From contig CALSOO010000005.1 in the NCBI GenBank assembly GCA_943787985.1, positions 372,001 to 436,000 of the forward strand: a stretch of 64,000 nucleotides of DNA, given 5' to 3'. Positions 29,908-38,140 of this stretch are shown in pieces. The notes beneath the pieces were generated by a model. It ran no database searches and was not told where the DNA came from. It saw nothing but the letters and a program-made list of their open reading frames with translations. The DNA is from an uncultured Paracoccaceae bacterium. GTDB lineage: Bacteria; Pseudomonadota; Alphaproteobacteria; Rhodobacterales; Rhodobacteraceae. Numbering within the stretch: the first letter of the stretch is position 1; each line of letters starts with the position of its first letter. Position numbers and translations under genes: made by a program.

Positions 29908-31140
29908 GTGGTGGATGATTTCGTGGCGATGGCCCAAAGCGCTGAACGCGAGATGCGATCCGTGTTTCCTGAAACACCATTGATGCGCAACGATCACTTG
30001 TCGGAAAAGCATGGTGCCGACATTTGGTTGAAACGCGAAGATCTGAGCCCTGTCAGGTCGTACAAACTGCGCGGGGCGTTCAATGCAATGCGCAAGGTCA
30101 TCGACACTCAAGGTACTTTTGTATGTGCAAGCGCGGGAAATCACGCGCAAGGTGTTGCCTTTATGTGCCGTCACTTTGCTGTGAAAGGTATTGTTTTCAT
30201 GCCTGTCACGACGCCTCAGCAAAAAATCCAAAAGACAGCGATGTTTGGCGGCCCGTTTGTAGAGATCAAATTGATCGGCGATTACTTTGATGACACGCTT
30301 GCGGCGTCCCAAGCATATTGCGCCGAACACGGAGCGCATTTTCTGTCGCCTTTTGACGATGAGGACGTGATCGAGGGTCAAGCGTCTGTCGCGGTGGAAA
30401 TCGAGCGTGCATTGGGCCGTGCGCCGGATCATTTGGTCTTGCCCGTAGGTGGTGGCGGGTTGTCAGCTGGATGCAAAAGCTATTTTGGTGCGCAGTGCCA
30501 TTTCACATTTGTGGAGCCAAAAGGCGCACCCAGCTTGGCACGCGCTTTGGAGGCGGGAGAGCCGATTGATGTGTCACCTGTCGATAGCTTTGTGGACGGT
30601 GCGGCGGTCGCAAAAATAGGGCAACGCACGTTTGCCCGCCTATCGGGTGTTGACCGGTCCGACGTGATGCACCTGTCCGAAGATAGAATTTGCACCACGA
30701 TCCTTGAGATGCTGAACGTTGAGGGTATCGTTCTGGAGCCAGCAGGCGCGATGGCCATCGAAGCGTTGAGCGACATGGAGGACAAGATTGCTGGCAAGAC
30801 TGTTGTGTGCATCGCTTCGGGTGGAAACTTTGACTTTGAACGCTTGCCCGAGGTGAAGGAGCGTGCCCATCGCTACGCCAGTTTGAAAAAGTACTTTATC
30901 CTGCGCTTGCCGCAACGGCCGGGTGCGTTGAAGGACTTCCTTGATTATCTTGGCCCATCAGACAACATCACACGGTTTGAATATCTGAAAAAGTCCGCGC
31001 GAAATTTTGGTTCTGTGCTGATTGGAATCGAAACCGACAACCCCGATAATTTTGTGAGCCTGTTCCAGAACCTCGATGCGGCCGGATTGACGTATAAGGA
31101 TATCACCGACGACGAAACGCTTGCGCAGTTTTTAATTTGA
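29908..31140 (+). CDS. ilvA: Threonine ammonia-lyase (biosynthetic type)
   Basis: PLP enzyme converting threonine to 2-oxobutanoate, first step of isoleucine synthesis. The 410-residue protein starts at GTG 29908. The PLP lysine is Lys53 in SYKLRGAFNAM, the cofactor phosphate loop is GGGGLSAG at about 190, and ASAGNHAQG is present. A C-terminal ACT-like regulatory domain (about 325-405, with LPQRPGALKDFLDYL) suggests allosteric control by isoleucine. The length and the single regulatory domain fit the shorter IlvA class. Confidence 0.95.
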   Translation: MVDDFVAMAQSAEREMRSVFPETPLMRNDHLSEKHGADIWLKREDLSPVRSYKLRGAFNAMRKVIDTQGTFVCASAGNHAQGVAFMCRHFAVKGIVFMPVTTPQQKIQKTAMFGGPFVEIKLIGDYFDDTLAASQAYCAEHGAHFLSPFDDEDVIEGQASVAVEIERALGRAPDHLVLPVGGGGLSAGCKSYFGAQCHFTFVEPKGAPSLARALEAGEPIDVSPVDSFVDGAAVAKIGQRTFARLSGVDRSDVMHLSEDRICTTILEMLNVEGIVLEPAGAMAIEALSDMEDKIAGKTVVCIASGGNFDFERLPEVKERAHRYASLKKYFILRLPQRPGALKDFLDYLGPSDNITRFEYLKKSARNFGSVLIGIETDNPDNFVSLFQNLDAAGLTYKDITDDETLAQFLI

Positions 31141-31142
31141 TT

Positions 31143-31472
31143 TCAGCTTACCAGAGCAGGAAGTTCTTCAATGAACTTGGTCTTGGAAACAGCGTAGCAG
31201 TTGATCACCTTGTCGATATCAATTTCGACAGCATGACCGCTTGCCGCGCGGGATTCGCCGTCCTGGCAGAGCATCGAAAATTCTGAAAACCCCAAATTCA
31301 TCGCGCTGCCTTTTAGAAAGTGGAGATCGCTTTCCAGTTCTGTCATTTGCGCTTTGTTCTGGAGTCTTGTGACGACTTCTTCGACTTCTTCCAGAAACAG
31401 CTCAACGACCTCATCGAAGTCCTCATGTCCAACCTCATCCCTTAGCGATTTTACCTGACCCCAATCAATCAT
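31143..31472 (-). CDS. Single-domain histidine phosphotransfer (Hpt) protein
   Basis: A 109-residue all-alpha protein with the Hpt signature LHFLKGSAMNLGF; His51 is the predicted phospho-accepting residue, with the Lys and Gly following at the usual positions. It should relay phosphate between a hybrid histidine kinase and a receiver. It is not ChpT, which is larger and dimeric. It is divergent from the receiver-PP2C gene, 153 bases away, making that protein a natural partner (inference). It ends 2 bases from ilvA. Confidence 0.88.
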   Translation of the reverse strand: MIDWGQVKSLRDEVGHEDFDEVVELFLEEVEEVVTRLQNKAQMTELESDLHFLKGSAMNLGFSEFSMLCQDGESRAASGHAVEIDIDKVINCYAVSKTKFIEELPALVS

Positions 31473-31625
31473 CTCAAGCCTCCTGTTGCGCTGACGCCAG
31501 TATCGCTATTGCATCTTAAAGATGAGTAAGTGTGATGCGCCGGTTTGTGATCAATTTTAGCATTCACTCCCCATTAAGGCAGTCGTCATAGACCCAAGGC
31601 TCGAGGGACACGTGAGTGAGTTTGG

Positions 31626-32906
31626 ATGCCACTAATTTCATCAGACAGCACAAAGATCGAGGCGCCTGCGTCGGCTGGTGTCGTGCGGCGGGTTCTGATT
31701 GTGGATGACAGCCGTCTTCAACGGAAGATATTGTCCAGTTCCGTCAAACGTTGGGGGTTCGAGGTTCTGGAAGCCGGCACTGGCGCCGCAGCGTTGGAAA
31801 TTTGCAGAGACACCCCCCCGGATATTGTTCTGAGTGACTGGATGATGCCGGGGATGAACGGGTTGGAGTTTTGTGACGCGTTTCGCAAACTTCCAGAGGA
31901 AAACTATGGCTATTTCATTCTTCTCACCTCGAAGAGTGAAAAGGACGAAGTGGCACGTGGCTTGCAGGCGGGGGCCGATGACTTTCTCACCAAGCCAGTC
32001 AATGCCCATGAGTTGCGCGCGCGCATCTCTGCGGGTGAGCGTATCTTGGATATGCAGCGGGAATTGACAGAAAAGAACCGTTTGATCACGGACACTCTCA
32101 AAGAACTTCAAAGCGTCTATGATTCCCTGGACAGCGACCTGATTGAAGCCAAAAAACTTCAACAATCCTTGATTAGAGAACGCAAAAAGTCGTTTGATAC
32201 TGGTAGTCTTGCGCTTTTTTTGCAATCCAGCGGTCATGTGGGTGGCGACCTTGTCGGGTTCTTTCCTGCCGCAGATGGGCATTTGGGTTTGTATGCAATT
32301 GATGTCTCCGGACACGGGATCAGTTCGGCGTTGATGACCGCGCGTCTGGCAGGGTATTTGTCAGGAACGGCCCCTGATCAAAATGTTGCCCTGACGCGAT
32401 TGAAAGACGGGACTTACCAAACATTGCCCCCAGAGGATGTTATCGCGACGCTCAATGACATGGTCTTGGATGAAATGGACACTGAACACTATTTCACACT
32501 GATACTTGCGGATGTGAACTTGAACACGGGGGAGGTTTTGCTCAGTCAGGCAGGGCATCCCCACCCTGCAATCCAACGCAGTGACGGTTCGGTCGAGCAG
32601 TGGGGAACTGGAGGTTTTCCCGTTGGATTGATGTCTGGAATCACGTTCGAACAGTTCAACGTTCAACTCGGCCCCGGGGATCGAATGTTGCTTTTGTCCG
32701 ATGGCGTCACGGAATGTCCAAATCAGGATGGCGACATGCTTGAAGAGGCGGGGCTGGCAGCACTTATGCAAGACCTTAAGGATGTGACCGGCCCAAATTT
32801 CTTTGACGCTTTGATTTGGAACTTGGGGAAATTTTCCGGCCTTGACGAATTTCCGGATGATATATCAGGAATATTGTTCGAATTCAGTGGTCAGCCCGTC
32901 GGATAA
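31626..32906 (+). CDS. Response regulator with PP2C-type (SpoIIE) phosphatase output
   Basis: A 426-residue cytoplasmic protein. The receiver (about 22-140) has acidic Asp27-Asp28, phospho-acceptor Asp71 in LSDWMMPG, Thr101 and Lys123. A coiled-coil linker (about 140-185) leads to a PP2C/SpoIIE domain with GGDLVGFF, DVSGHGISSA and LSDGVTE metal-binding aspartates. Such proteins dephosphorylate an anti-anti-sigma factor in partner-switching systems. The architecture matches RbaY of Rhodobacter capsulatus, linked to gene transfer agent production and stationary-phase survival; that equivalence is a hypothesis. No STAS or anti-sigma gene is in the window. Its end overlaps the convergent NUDIX gene by 16 bases. 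Confidence 0.9.
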   Translation: MPLISSDSTKIEAPASAGVVRRVLIVDDSRLQRKILSSSVKRWGFEVLEAGTGAAALEICRDTPPDIVLSDWMMPGMNGLEFCDAFRKLPEENYGYFILLTSKSEKDEVARGLQAGADDFLTKPVNAHELRARISAGERILDMQRELTEKNRLITDTLKELQSVYDSLDSDLIEAKKLQQSLIRERKKSFDTGSLALFLQSSGHVGGDLVGFFPAADGHLGLYAIDVSGHGISSALMTARLAGYLSGTAPDQNVALTRLKDGTYQTLPPEDVIATLNDMVLDEMDTEHYFTLILADVNLNTGEVLLSQAGHPHPAIQRSDGSVEQWGTGGFPVGLMSGITFEQFNVQLGPGDRMLLLSDGVTECPNQDGDMLEEAGLAALMQDLKDVTGPNFFDALIWNLGKFSGLDEFPDDISGILFEFSGQPVG

Positions 32907-33334
32907 GCGCGCTCCACGAACAGCCTGCTGCCGGCATTGTTCAGTTGCACAAGGGCGTCGTCCCAGCTCAAAACAAGTGTGACGTGGTGCTCTTCAACGG
33001 GCTCGCAAATCTGGCGTACAGGATGGGCCAGATAAACATGACAGACCTTTTCGGCCCAAAGATCATACTCTGGCATGAAGACGAATTCGCGAAATGCCCC
33101 TAAACGACGAGGGCGGGCAATGCTCCACCCGATCTCTTCGCGCACTTCACGGTAGAGGGCCTGCAAAGGAGACTCGCCTGCGTCAATGCCGCCACCTGGC
33201 AGTTGAATGTCCAACGCCCCATCGACTTGCGCGGTCATCAACAACCTTCCCTTCAAAGGCAGGATTGCATAAGCCCCGGATCGCTGGATGTAGCGTTGAC
33301 CCTTGGCAGGCGAGCGCTCGACTCGTCGGATCAT
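32891..33334 (-). CDS. NUDIX hydrolase
   Basis: A 147-residue NUDIX pyrophosphohydrolase of unknown substrate. ATG 33334 is chosen for AGGGGCC just upstream; an in-frame ATG at 33391 would add 19 unlikely residues. The Nudix box runs from about 48 to 70 (GGIDAGESPLQALYREVREE followed by IGW), complete in GX5EX7REVXEEXGW form. The N-terminal RRVERSPAKGQRYIQRSGAY region recalls the diadenosine/ADP-ribose groups but does not settle the substrate. Confidence 0.87.
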   Translation of the reverse strand: MIRRVERSPAKGQRYIQRSGAYAILPLKGRLLMTAQVDGALDIQLPGGGIDAGESPLQALYREVREEIGWSIARPRRLGAFREFVFMPEYDLWAEKVCHVYLAHPVRQICEPVEEHHVTLVLSWDDALVQLNNAGSRLFVERAYPTG

Positions 33335-33415
33335 TGTGTTGGCCCCTCTTTTTGTTTCGGTCGCCGGTGTTATATAGGCCCGATATGCCAATCACTGGCG
33401 GATAAGGAAACCCCA

Positions 33416-34402
33416 ATGACCCTTGGACATCAGATCGCGTGGGACGACACCGTCTTGCCTTTTCAACTCGACGCATCCGACATTCGTGGCCGTGTTGCCC
33501 GATTGGACGGGGTGTTGGATGGCGTGCTCAAGCAGCACAATTATCCGCACCAGATTGAAGCGTTGGTTGCGGAGATGGCTGTTTTGACGGCCTTGATCGG
33601 GCAAACGATGAAACTGCGTTGGAAGCTGTCGCTTCAGGTTCAGGCCAAGGGCGCTGTGCGCATGATTGCGACAGACTACTACGGTCCCGAAAAAGAAGGC
33701 GACCTTGCTCGCATCCGCGCCTATGCCACTTATAACGAAGAGCTTTTGACAGATGCCGCTCCGTTTGATCAAGTCGGTGAAGGATACTTTGCGATCATGA
33801 TTGATCAAGGCAAAGGCATGACGCCCTATCAAGGGATCACCCCGCTGGAGGGCGCATCGCTGTCCGATTGTGCCGCGGCATACTTTGCCCAGTCAGAACA
33901 ATTGCCGACCCGTTTTGCCTTGAGCTATGGGAAATCCATCGAACCCGGTGTGCCCGAGCATTGGCGCGCAGGCGGCATAATGGTTCAGCACATGCCCAAA
34001 GCGTCCCCATTGATGGCCAAAGGCGAAGGAACCGGTGAAGTCCTGCAGGCCAAAGACCTTGTGCAGGGCGATGATGAGGAAAACTGGCGCCGCGTGAATG
34101 TGTTGGTTGATACCGTGGAAGACATGGAGTTGATCGGCCCGAGCGTTCCGCCAAATGATCTGCTTGTTCGTTTGTTCAACGAGGAATTGCCGCGCGTTTA
34201 CGAGGCCCAGAATGTCAGGTTTGGATGTACTTGCTCCGAAGAGCGCGTACGACAAAGCCTGTCGATCTATTCTGCCAAAGACATTCAAACGATGGTGACT
34301 GAAGAGGGACGCGTGACGGCAGATTGCCAATTCTGTAGCGCGCATTACGATCTGGATCCGGCGTCTGTCGGGTTCGAAGCGGAGCAAAATGACAACGCTT
34401 GA
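33416..34402 (+). CDS. hslO: Hsp33 family redox-regulated chaperone
   Basis: Holdase chaperone activated by oxidative unfolding. ATG 33416 with AAGGA upstream gives 328 residues, the usual length. The four zinc-binding cysteines are present as CTC (in FGCTCSEERV) and CQFC near the C-terminus, so the redox switch is intact. The N-terminal domain includes LTALIGQTMKLRWKLSLQVQ. It overlaps the next NUDIX gene by 14 bases. Confidence 0.96.
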   Translation: MTLGHQIAWDDTVLPFQLDASDIRGRVARLDGVLDGVLKQHNYPHQIEALVAEMAVLTALIGQTMKLRWKLSLQVQAKGAVRMIATDYYGPEKEGDLARIRAYATYNEELLTDAAPFDQVGEGYFAIMIDQGKGMTPYQGITPLEGASLSDCAAAYFAQSEQLPTRFALSYGKSIEPGVPEHWRAGGIMVQHMPKASPLMAKGEGTGEVLQAKDLVQGDDEENWRRVNVLVDTVEDMELIGPSVPPNDLLVRLFNEELPRVYEAQNVRFGCTCSEERVRQSLSIYSAKDIQTMVTEEGRVTADCQFCSAHYDLDPASVGFEAEQNDNA

Positions 34403-34988
34403 TCTTGTACGTCGGATGCGCTTTGCCTTGAATGATACGGGCAAGGCGTCATCCGATTTTGACCTTAACCCCAATGCCGTTTTACCGCAGGGTCGGGTTT
34501 TGAGATCTGCTGGTGTGCTCGCTCCGATTTTTGAGCAGGACGGTGAGGTGTTTTTGATCCTGACAAAGCGGTCCTCGGCGCTGAAACACCATCCTGGTCA
34601 GATTGCGTTTCCGGGTGGAAAGCGGGACGATAGTGATGCGGATGTCATCGCGACGGCGTTGCGTGAAGCCAAAGAGGAAATCGGTCTGCCCCCCGAACAT
34701 GTTGACGTGTTGGGTACGTTGCCCTTGCATGAAACGGTCACGGGCTTTGACGTCACTCCCGTCATAGGATGGGTCAAGTCACCGTTTGAGGTGCGCGCGG
34801 AACCGGGAGAAGTCGAGGAAGTCTTTAGCGTTCCTTTGTCCCACGTCCTTGATCCTGCAAACTACCGTATTCAGTCCCGTCGGTGGCGTGGGCAGATGCG
34901 TGCCTATTATGCTGTACCTTATGGACCCTATTACATTTGGGGCGCGACTGCACGGATGCTTCGGGCGTTGGCTGAGCGCATGATATGA
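34389..34988 (+). CDS. CoA pyrophosphatase-type NUDIX hydrolase (NudL-like)
   Basis: A 199-residue NUDIX protein. The UPF0035-type signature upstream of the Nudix box (LTKRSSALKHHPGQIAFPGG) and the box itself (GGKRDDSDADVIATALREAK then EEIGL) fit the CoA-pyrophosphatase group, which cleaves CoA and derivatives to phosphopantetheine and 3',5'-ADP. It sits between hslO and cca with overlaps at both ends (14 and 4 bases), so hslO-nudL-cca is one operon. Confidence 0.9.
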   Translation: MTTLDLVRRMRFALNDTGKASSDFDLNPNAVLPQGRVLRSAGVLAPIFEQDGEVFLILTKRSSALKHHPGQIAFPGGKRDDSDADVIATALREAKEEIGLPPEHVDVLGTLPLHETVTGFDVTPVIGWVKSPFEVRAEPGEVEEVFSVPLSHVLDPANYRIQSRRWRGQMRAYYAVPYGPYYIWGATARMLRALAERMI

Positions 34989-36139
34989 TGCAGCTGACCG
35001 ACACCCCATGGCTGTCAGACCCCATCGCGCAAAGCGTTTGTGCAGCGATCGAGGCAGGCGGCTTTGACATCTATTTTGTAGGCGGATGCGTGCGAAATGC
35101 GATCATCGGCGCCCCTGTCAGTGACTTGGATATGTCAACCAATGCGCACCCCGACAAAGTGATCGCATTGGCAAAATCCGCGGGCTTCAAAGCCGTGCCG
35201 ACAGGCATTGATCACGGCACAATCACTGTTGTGGCCCAAGGGCAGCCTTTCGAGATCACAACGTTTCGACGTGATGTCGAAACAGACGGGCGCCGCGCTG
35301 TTGTGTCCTTTTCGGATGACATTACCGATGATGCGCGCCGCCGTGATTTCACGATGAACGCAATGTACGCGCGTCCTGACGGGCAGGTCGTTGATCCGCT
35401 TGGTGGTTTGGATGATGCCAAATCCCGACGGGTCCGGTTTATTGAGGACGCGGATCTGCGCATCCGCGAAGACTACTTGCGCACATTACGGTTCTTCCGT
35501 TTTGTTGCCTGGTATGGCGCGCCCGAGCATGGGTTTGATGCAGACGCGCTTGATGCTGTGGCGCGCAACCGTGAAGGTTTGAGCACTCTTTCGGCGGAAC
35601 GTGTCGGCTCCGAAATTCTGAAACTTTTGAGCGCGCCTGACCCAGCGCCCGCTGTTGCTGCGATGCGCCAGACAGGCGTTTTGATGCAAGTGCTGTTGGG
35701 AAGTGATGACAGGTGGCTCGCGCCTTTGGTGCACGTTGAGTCCATGCTGTCCTTGCCTGCTGACCCTTTACGCCGGTTGGCGATAATTGGCGGTGAAGAT
35801 GTTGCAAAGCGGTTGCGTCTTTCGAACGCGCATACGCGTCAACTGGCCCTCTACACTGCGGGTATGTCGGGGAGCGAGTCCGCCAAGGCGCTGGGCTTTT
35901 TGCATGGCAGTGAAACGGCCCTTGGCATCATTGCGCTGCGGTCTGCACTGTTCGAACAACCGCCTGAAGTTTCTGCGAAGGCGGACGCCATTCTGGGGGA
36001 GGGCTGTGTTTTTCCGGTCAAATCCGCAGATTTGCGCCCTGCGTTTGAAGGAAAAGCGCTGGGCGAAAAGCTAAAAACCCTGCGCGATGACTGGCTGGCA
36101 TCCGGCATGACGAAAACCAAAGCCGACCTTTTGGGGTGA
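34985..36139 (+). CDS. cca: CCA tRNA nucleotidyltransferase / poly(A) polymerase family
   Basis: Class II nucleotidyltransferase that adds or repairs the 3' CCA end of tRNA. The 384-residue protein has GGCVRN at about 33-38, the metal-binding DLDMST, and the RRRDFTMNAMY and RIREDYLRTLRFFRF motifs typical of the family. No HD domain is evident. A poly(A) polymerase cannot be excluded by motifs alone, but CCA-adding is more likely in an alphaproteobacterium with a single copy here. Confidence 0.92.
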   Translation: MMQLTDTPWLSDPIAQSVCAAIEAGGFDIYFVGGCVRNAIIGAPVSDLDMSTNAHPDKVIALAKSAGFKAVPTGIDHGTITVVAQGQPFEITTFRRDVETDGRRAVVSFSDDITDDARRRDFTMNAMYARPDGQVVDPLGGLDDAKSRRVRFIEDADLRIREDYLRTLRFFRFVAWYGAPEHGFDADALDAVARNREGLSTLSAERVGSEILKLLSAPDPAPAVAAMRQTGVLMQVLLGSDDRWLAPLVHVESMLSLPADPLRRLAIIGGEDVAKRLRLSNAHTRQLALYTAGMSGSESAKALGFLHGSETALGIIALRSALFEQPPEVSAKADAILGEGCVFPVKSADLRPAFEGKALGEKLKTLRDDWLASGMTKTKADLLG

Positions 36140-36191
36140 CTTTCGTACCGGCTTGCGGTATCTGGGGATCACAACATTGGAGGTTTGCAAC

Positions 36192-36224
36192 ATGTATCGC
36201 GGGATTTGGCTACACCGTATCTGA
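36192..36224 (+). CDS. Possible leader mini-ORF upstream of the ABC exporter pair
   Basis: ATG 36192 is preceded by a full GGAGG (36179-36183) at 8-base spacing, yet the frame encodes only ten residues (MYRGIWLHRI) before TGA. It lies 77 bases upstream of the ABC exporter start at 36302, which itself has a weak ribosome site. It could be a leader peptide or an accidental Shine-Dalgarno match. Confidence 0.25.
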   Translation: MYRGIWLHRI

Positions 36225-36301
36225 TCGGCCCAAAACCCATTGGATGGTTTGATCACATCATCATCCACGCATGTTCCACCTACAATACTGGCGTTCTTCC
36301 G

Positions 36302-38140
36302 ATGTTTAAATTCTTTGAAAACCTTGTTGACCCCTATGTGTCCTATTCCGAAACGGACACTCCACCGACCAAGCTGTGGCCGTTCCTGCGGGAATACTCA
36401 AAGCCGTTTAAAACCGTCTTTGTTCTCACCGCAATCATGTCTATCGTCGTTGCCGCCGTTGAGGTCGGGCTGATCTATTACATGGGTCGTGTGGTGGATG
36501 TGTTGGGTGGTGATCCCGCACAGGTTTGGGCCGAATATGGCACCGAATTTATCTGGATGGCTGCGTTCATTCTGTTTTTGCGCCCATTGTTGCAAGTCCT
36601 CGATGTGGCCTTGCTGAACAACGCGATACTGCCCAACTATGGCACCTTGATCCGGTGGCGTGCGCACAAACATGTTTTGCGCCAGTCGGTTGGTTGGTTT
36701 GAAAACGACTTTGCGGGTCGGATTGCCAATCGTATCATGCAAACACCTCCTGCTGCGGGGGAGGTTGTTTTTCAGGTCTTTGACGCCATCTCGTTTTCTC
36801 TCGCTTACATGATTGGTGCTGCGACTTTGCTGATGACGGCGGACGCGCGTTTGCTGGTGCCATTGCTGGTTTGGTTTGCCCTCTATGCGCTTTTGATTAA
36901 ATGGACGGTCAAGCGTGTCGGCCCTGCTTCCCAAGCGGCATCTGATGCGCGGTCGACTGTCACGGGGCGGGTTGTGGATGCTTATTCCAACATCCATTCG
37001 GTGAAAATGTTTGCGCACCACAGCCGTGAAATCGACTATGCCAAAGAAGCGATCGAGATGACGCGGCAGACTTTCCAAAAGGAAATGCGCATCTTTACTG
37101 TGATGGATGTGATGTTGGTGAGCCTCAACGGGTTGCTGATTGTCGGAGTTGTCGGTTGGGCGATTGCCCTTTGGATTCAGGGTTTGACCAGCGTCGGAGT
37201 TGTAGCCGCGGCGACCGCTTTGACGTTGCGTTTGAACGCGATGACGGGTTGGATCATGTGGGCGCTGACCTCGTTTTTCCGCCAGCTTGGGGTTGTCGCC
37301 GAAGGCATGGAAACCATCGCACAGCCTATCACTTTGGTGGATGCTCCAAACGCGAAGCCATTGCAGTTGAGCCATGGCAAGATCGAGATGCGTGGGTTGT
37401 CCCATCATTATGGTCGCGAAAGTGGTGGAATTGACAACCTCGATCTGGTGATCGAACCGGGTCAAAAGATCGGTCTTATTGGCAGGTCTGGTGCAGGAAA
37501 ATCGACTTTGGTGAAGTTGCTGCTGCGGTTTTATGATCCGGACAACGGTGAAATCCGGATCGACGGCCAAGACATTCGTCAAGTGAGTCAGGACAGCCTG
37601 CGTCTGAATATCGGCATGGTGCAGCAGGAAAGCTCTTTGTTGCACCGTTCTGTGCGTGACAACCTGTTGTATGGCAAGCCCGATGCGTCCGAGAGCGATC
37701 TGATCGCGGCGGCCAAACAGGCTGAGGCCCATGATTTTATTCTGGATTTGCAGGATCCCGAAGGGCGCCGTGGCTATGATGCTCAGGTGGGAGAGCGCGG
37801 GGTAAAACTGTCTGGTGGTCAACGGCAGCGGGTGACGCTGGCGCGTGTTGTCCTGAAAGACGCCCCGATTTTGTTGTTGGATGAAGCGACCAGTGCTTTG
37901 GACAGTGAGGTCGAAGCGGCTATTCAAAAGACCCTTTATGGGATGATGCAAGGCAAGACGGTGATTGCGATTGCGCACCGTTTGTCCACTATCGCTCAAA
38001 TGGACCGGATCTTAGTATTGGATGCAGGGCGGATTGTCGAAGACGGCGACCATGACGCGCTTTTGGCCCAAGGCGGCCTATATGCAGAGTTCTGGGCGCG
38101 GCAATCTGGTGGCTTCCTGAAAACAGAGGCACCGGAATGA
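36302..38140 (+). CDS. ABC exporter, membrane-ATPase half-transporter (subunit A)
   Basis: A 612-residue type IV ABC exporter half: six-helix transmembrane domain (about 30-340) then a nucleotide-binding domain. Walker A is GRSGAGKST at about 395-403, the signature LSGGQRQR and Walker B ILLLDEATSALD follow. The start ATG 36302 (MFKFFENLVDPYVS) is chosen over upstream in-frame codons that add non-membrane sequence. Its last 4 bases overlap the next ABC gene, so the two probably form a heterodimer. Cargo is unknown; lipid, peptide or drug are all possible. Confidence 0.9.
   Translation: MFKFFENLVDPYVSYSETDTPPTKLWPFLREYSKPFKTVFVLTAIMSIVVAAVEVGLIYYMGRVVDVLGGDPAQVWAEYGTEFIWMAAFILFLRPLLQVLDVALLNNAILPNYGTLIRWRAHKHVLRQSVGWFENDFAGRIANRIMQTPPAAGEVVFQVFDAISFSLAYMIGAATLLMTADARLLVPLLVWFALYALLIKWTVKRVGPASQAASDARSTVTGRVVDAYSNIHSVKMFAHHSREIDYAKEAIEMTRQTFQKEMRIFTVMDVMLVSLNGLLIVGVVGWAIALWIQGLTSVGVVAAATALTLRLNAMTGWIMWALTSFFRQLGVVAEGMETIAQPITLVDAPNAKPLQLSHGKIEMRGLSHHYGRESGGIDNLDLVIEPGQKIGLIGRSGAGKSTLVKLLLRFYDPDNGEIRIDGQDIRQVSQDSLRLNIGMVQQESSLLHRSVRDNLLYGKPDASESDLIAAAKQAEAHDFILDLQDPEGRRGYDAQVGERGVKLSGGQRQRVTLARVVLKDAPILLLDEATSALDSEVEAAIQKTLYGMMQGKTVIAIAHRLSTIAQMDRILVLDAGRIVEDGDHDALLAQGGLYAEFWARQSGGFLKTEAPE

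Noticed and set aside
36398..37999. 533-residue open frame antisense to the first ABC exporter gene
   Set aside because: It mirrors the codon structure of the coding strand, has no recognisable domain and no ribosome site, and the sense gene is certain.
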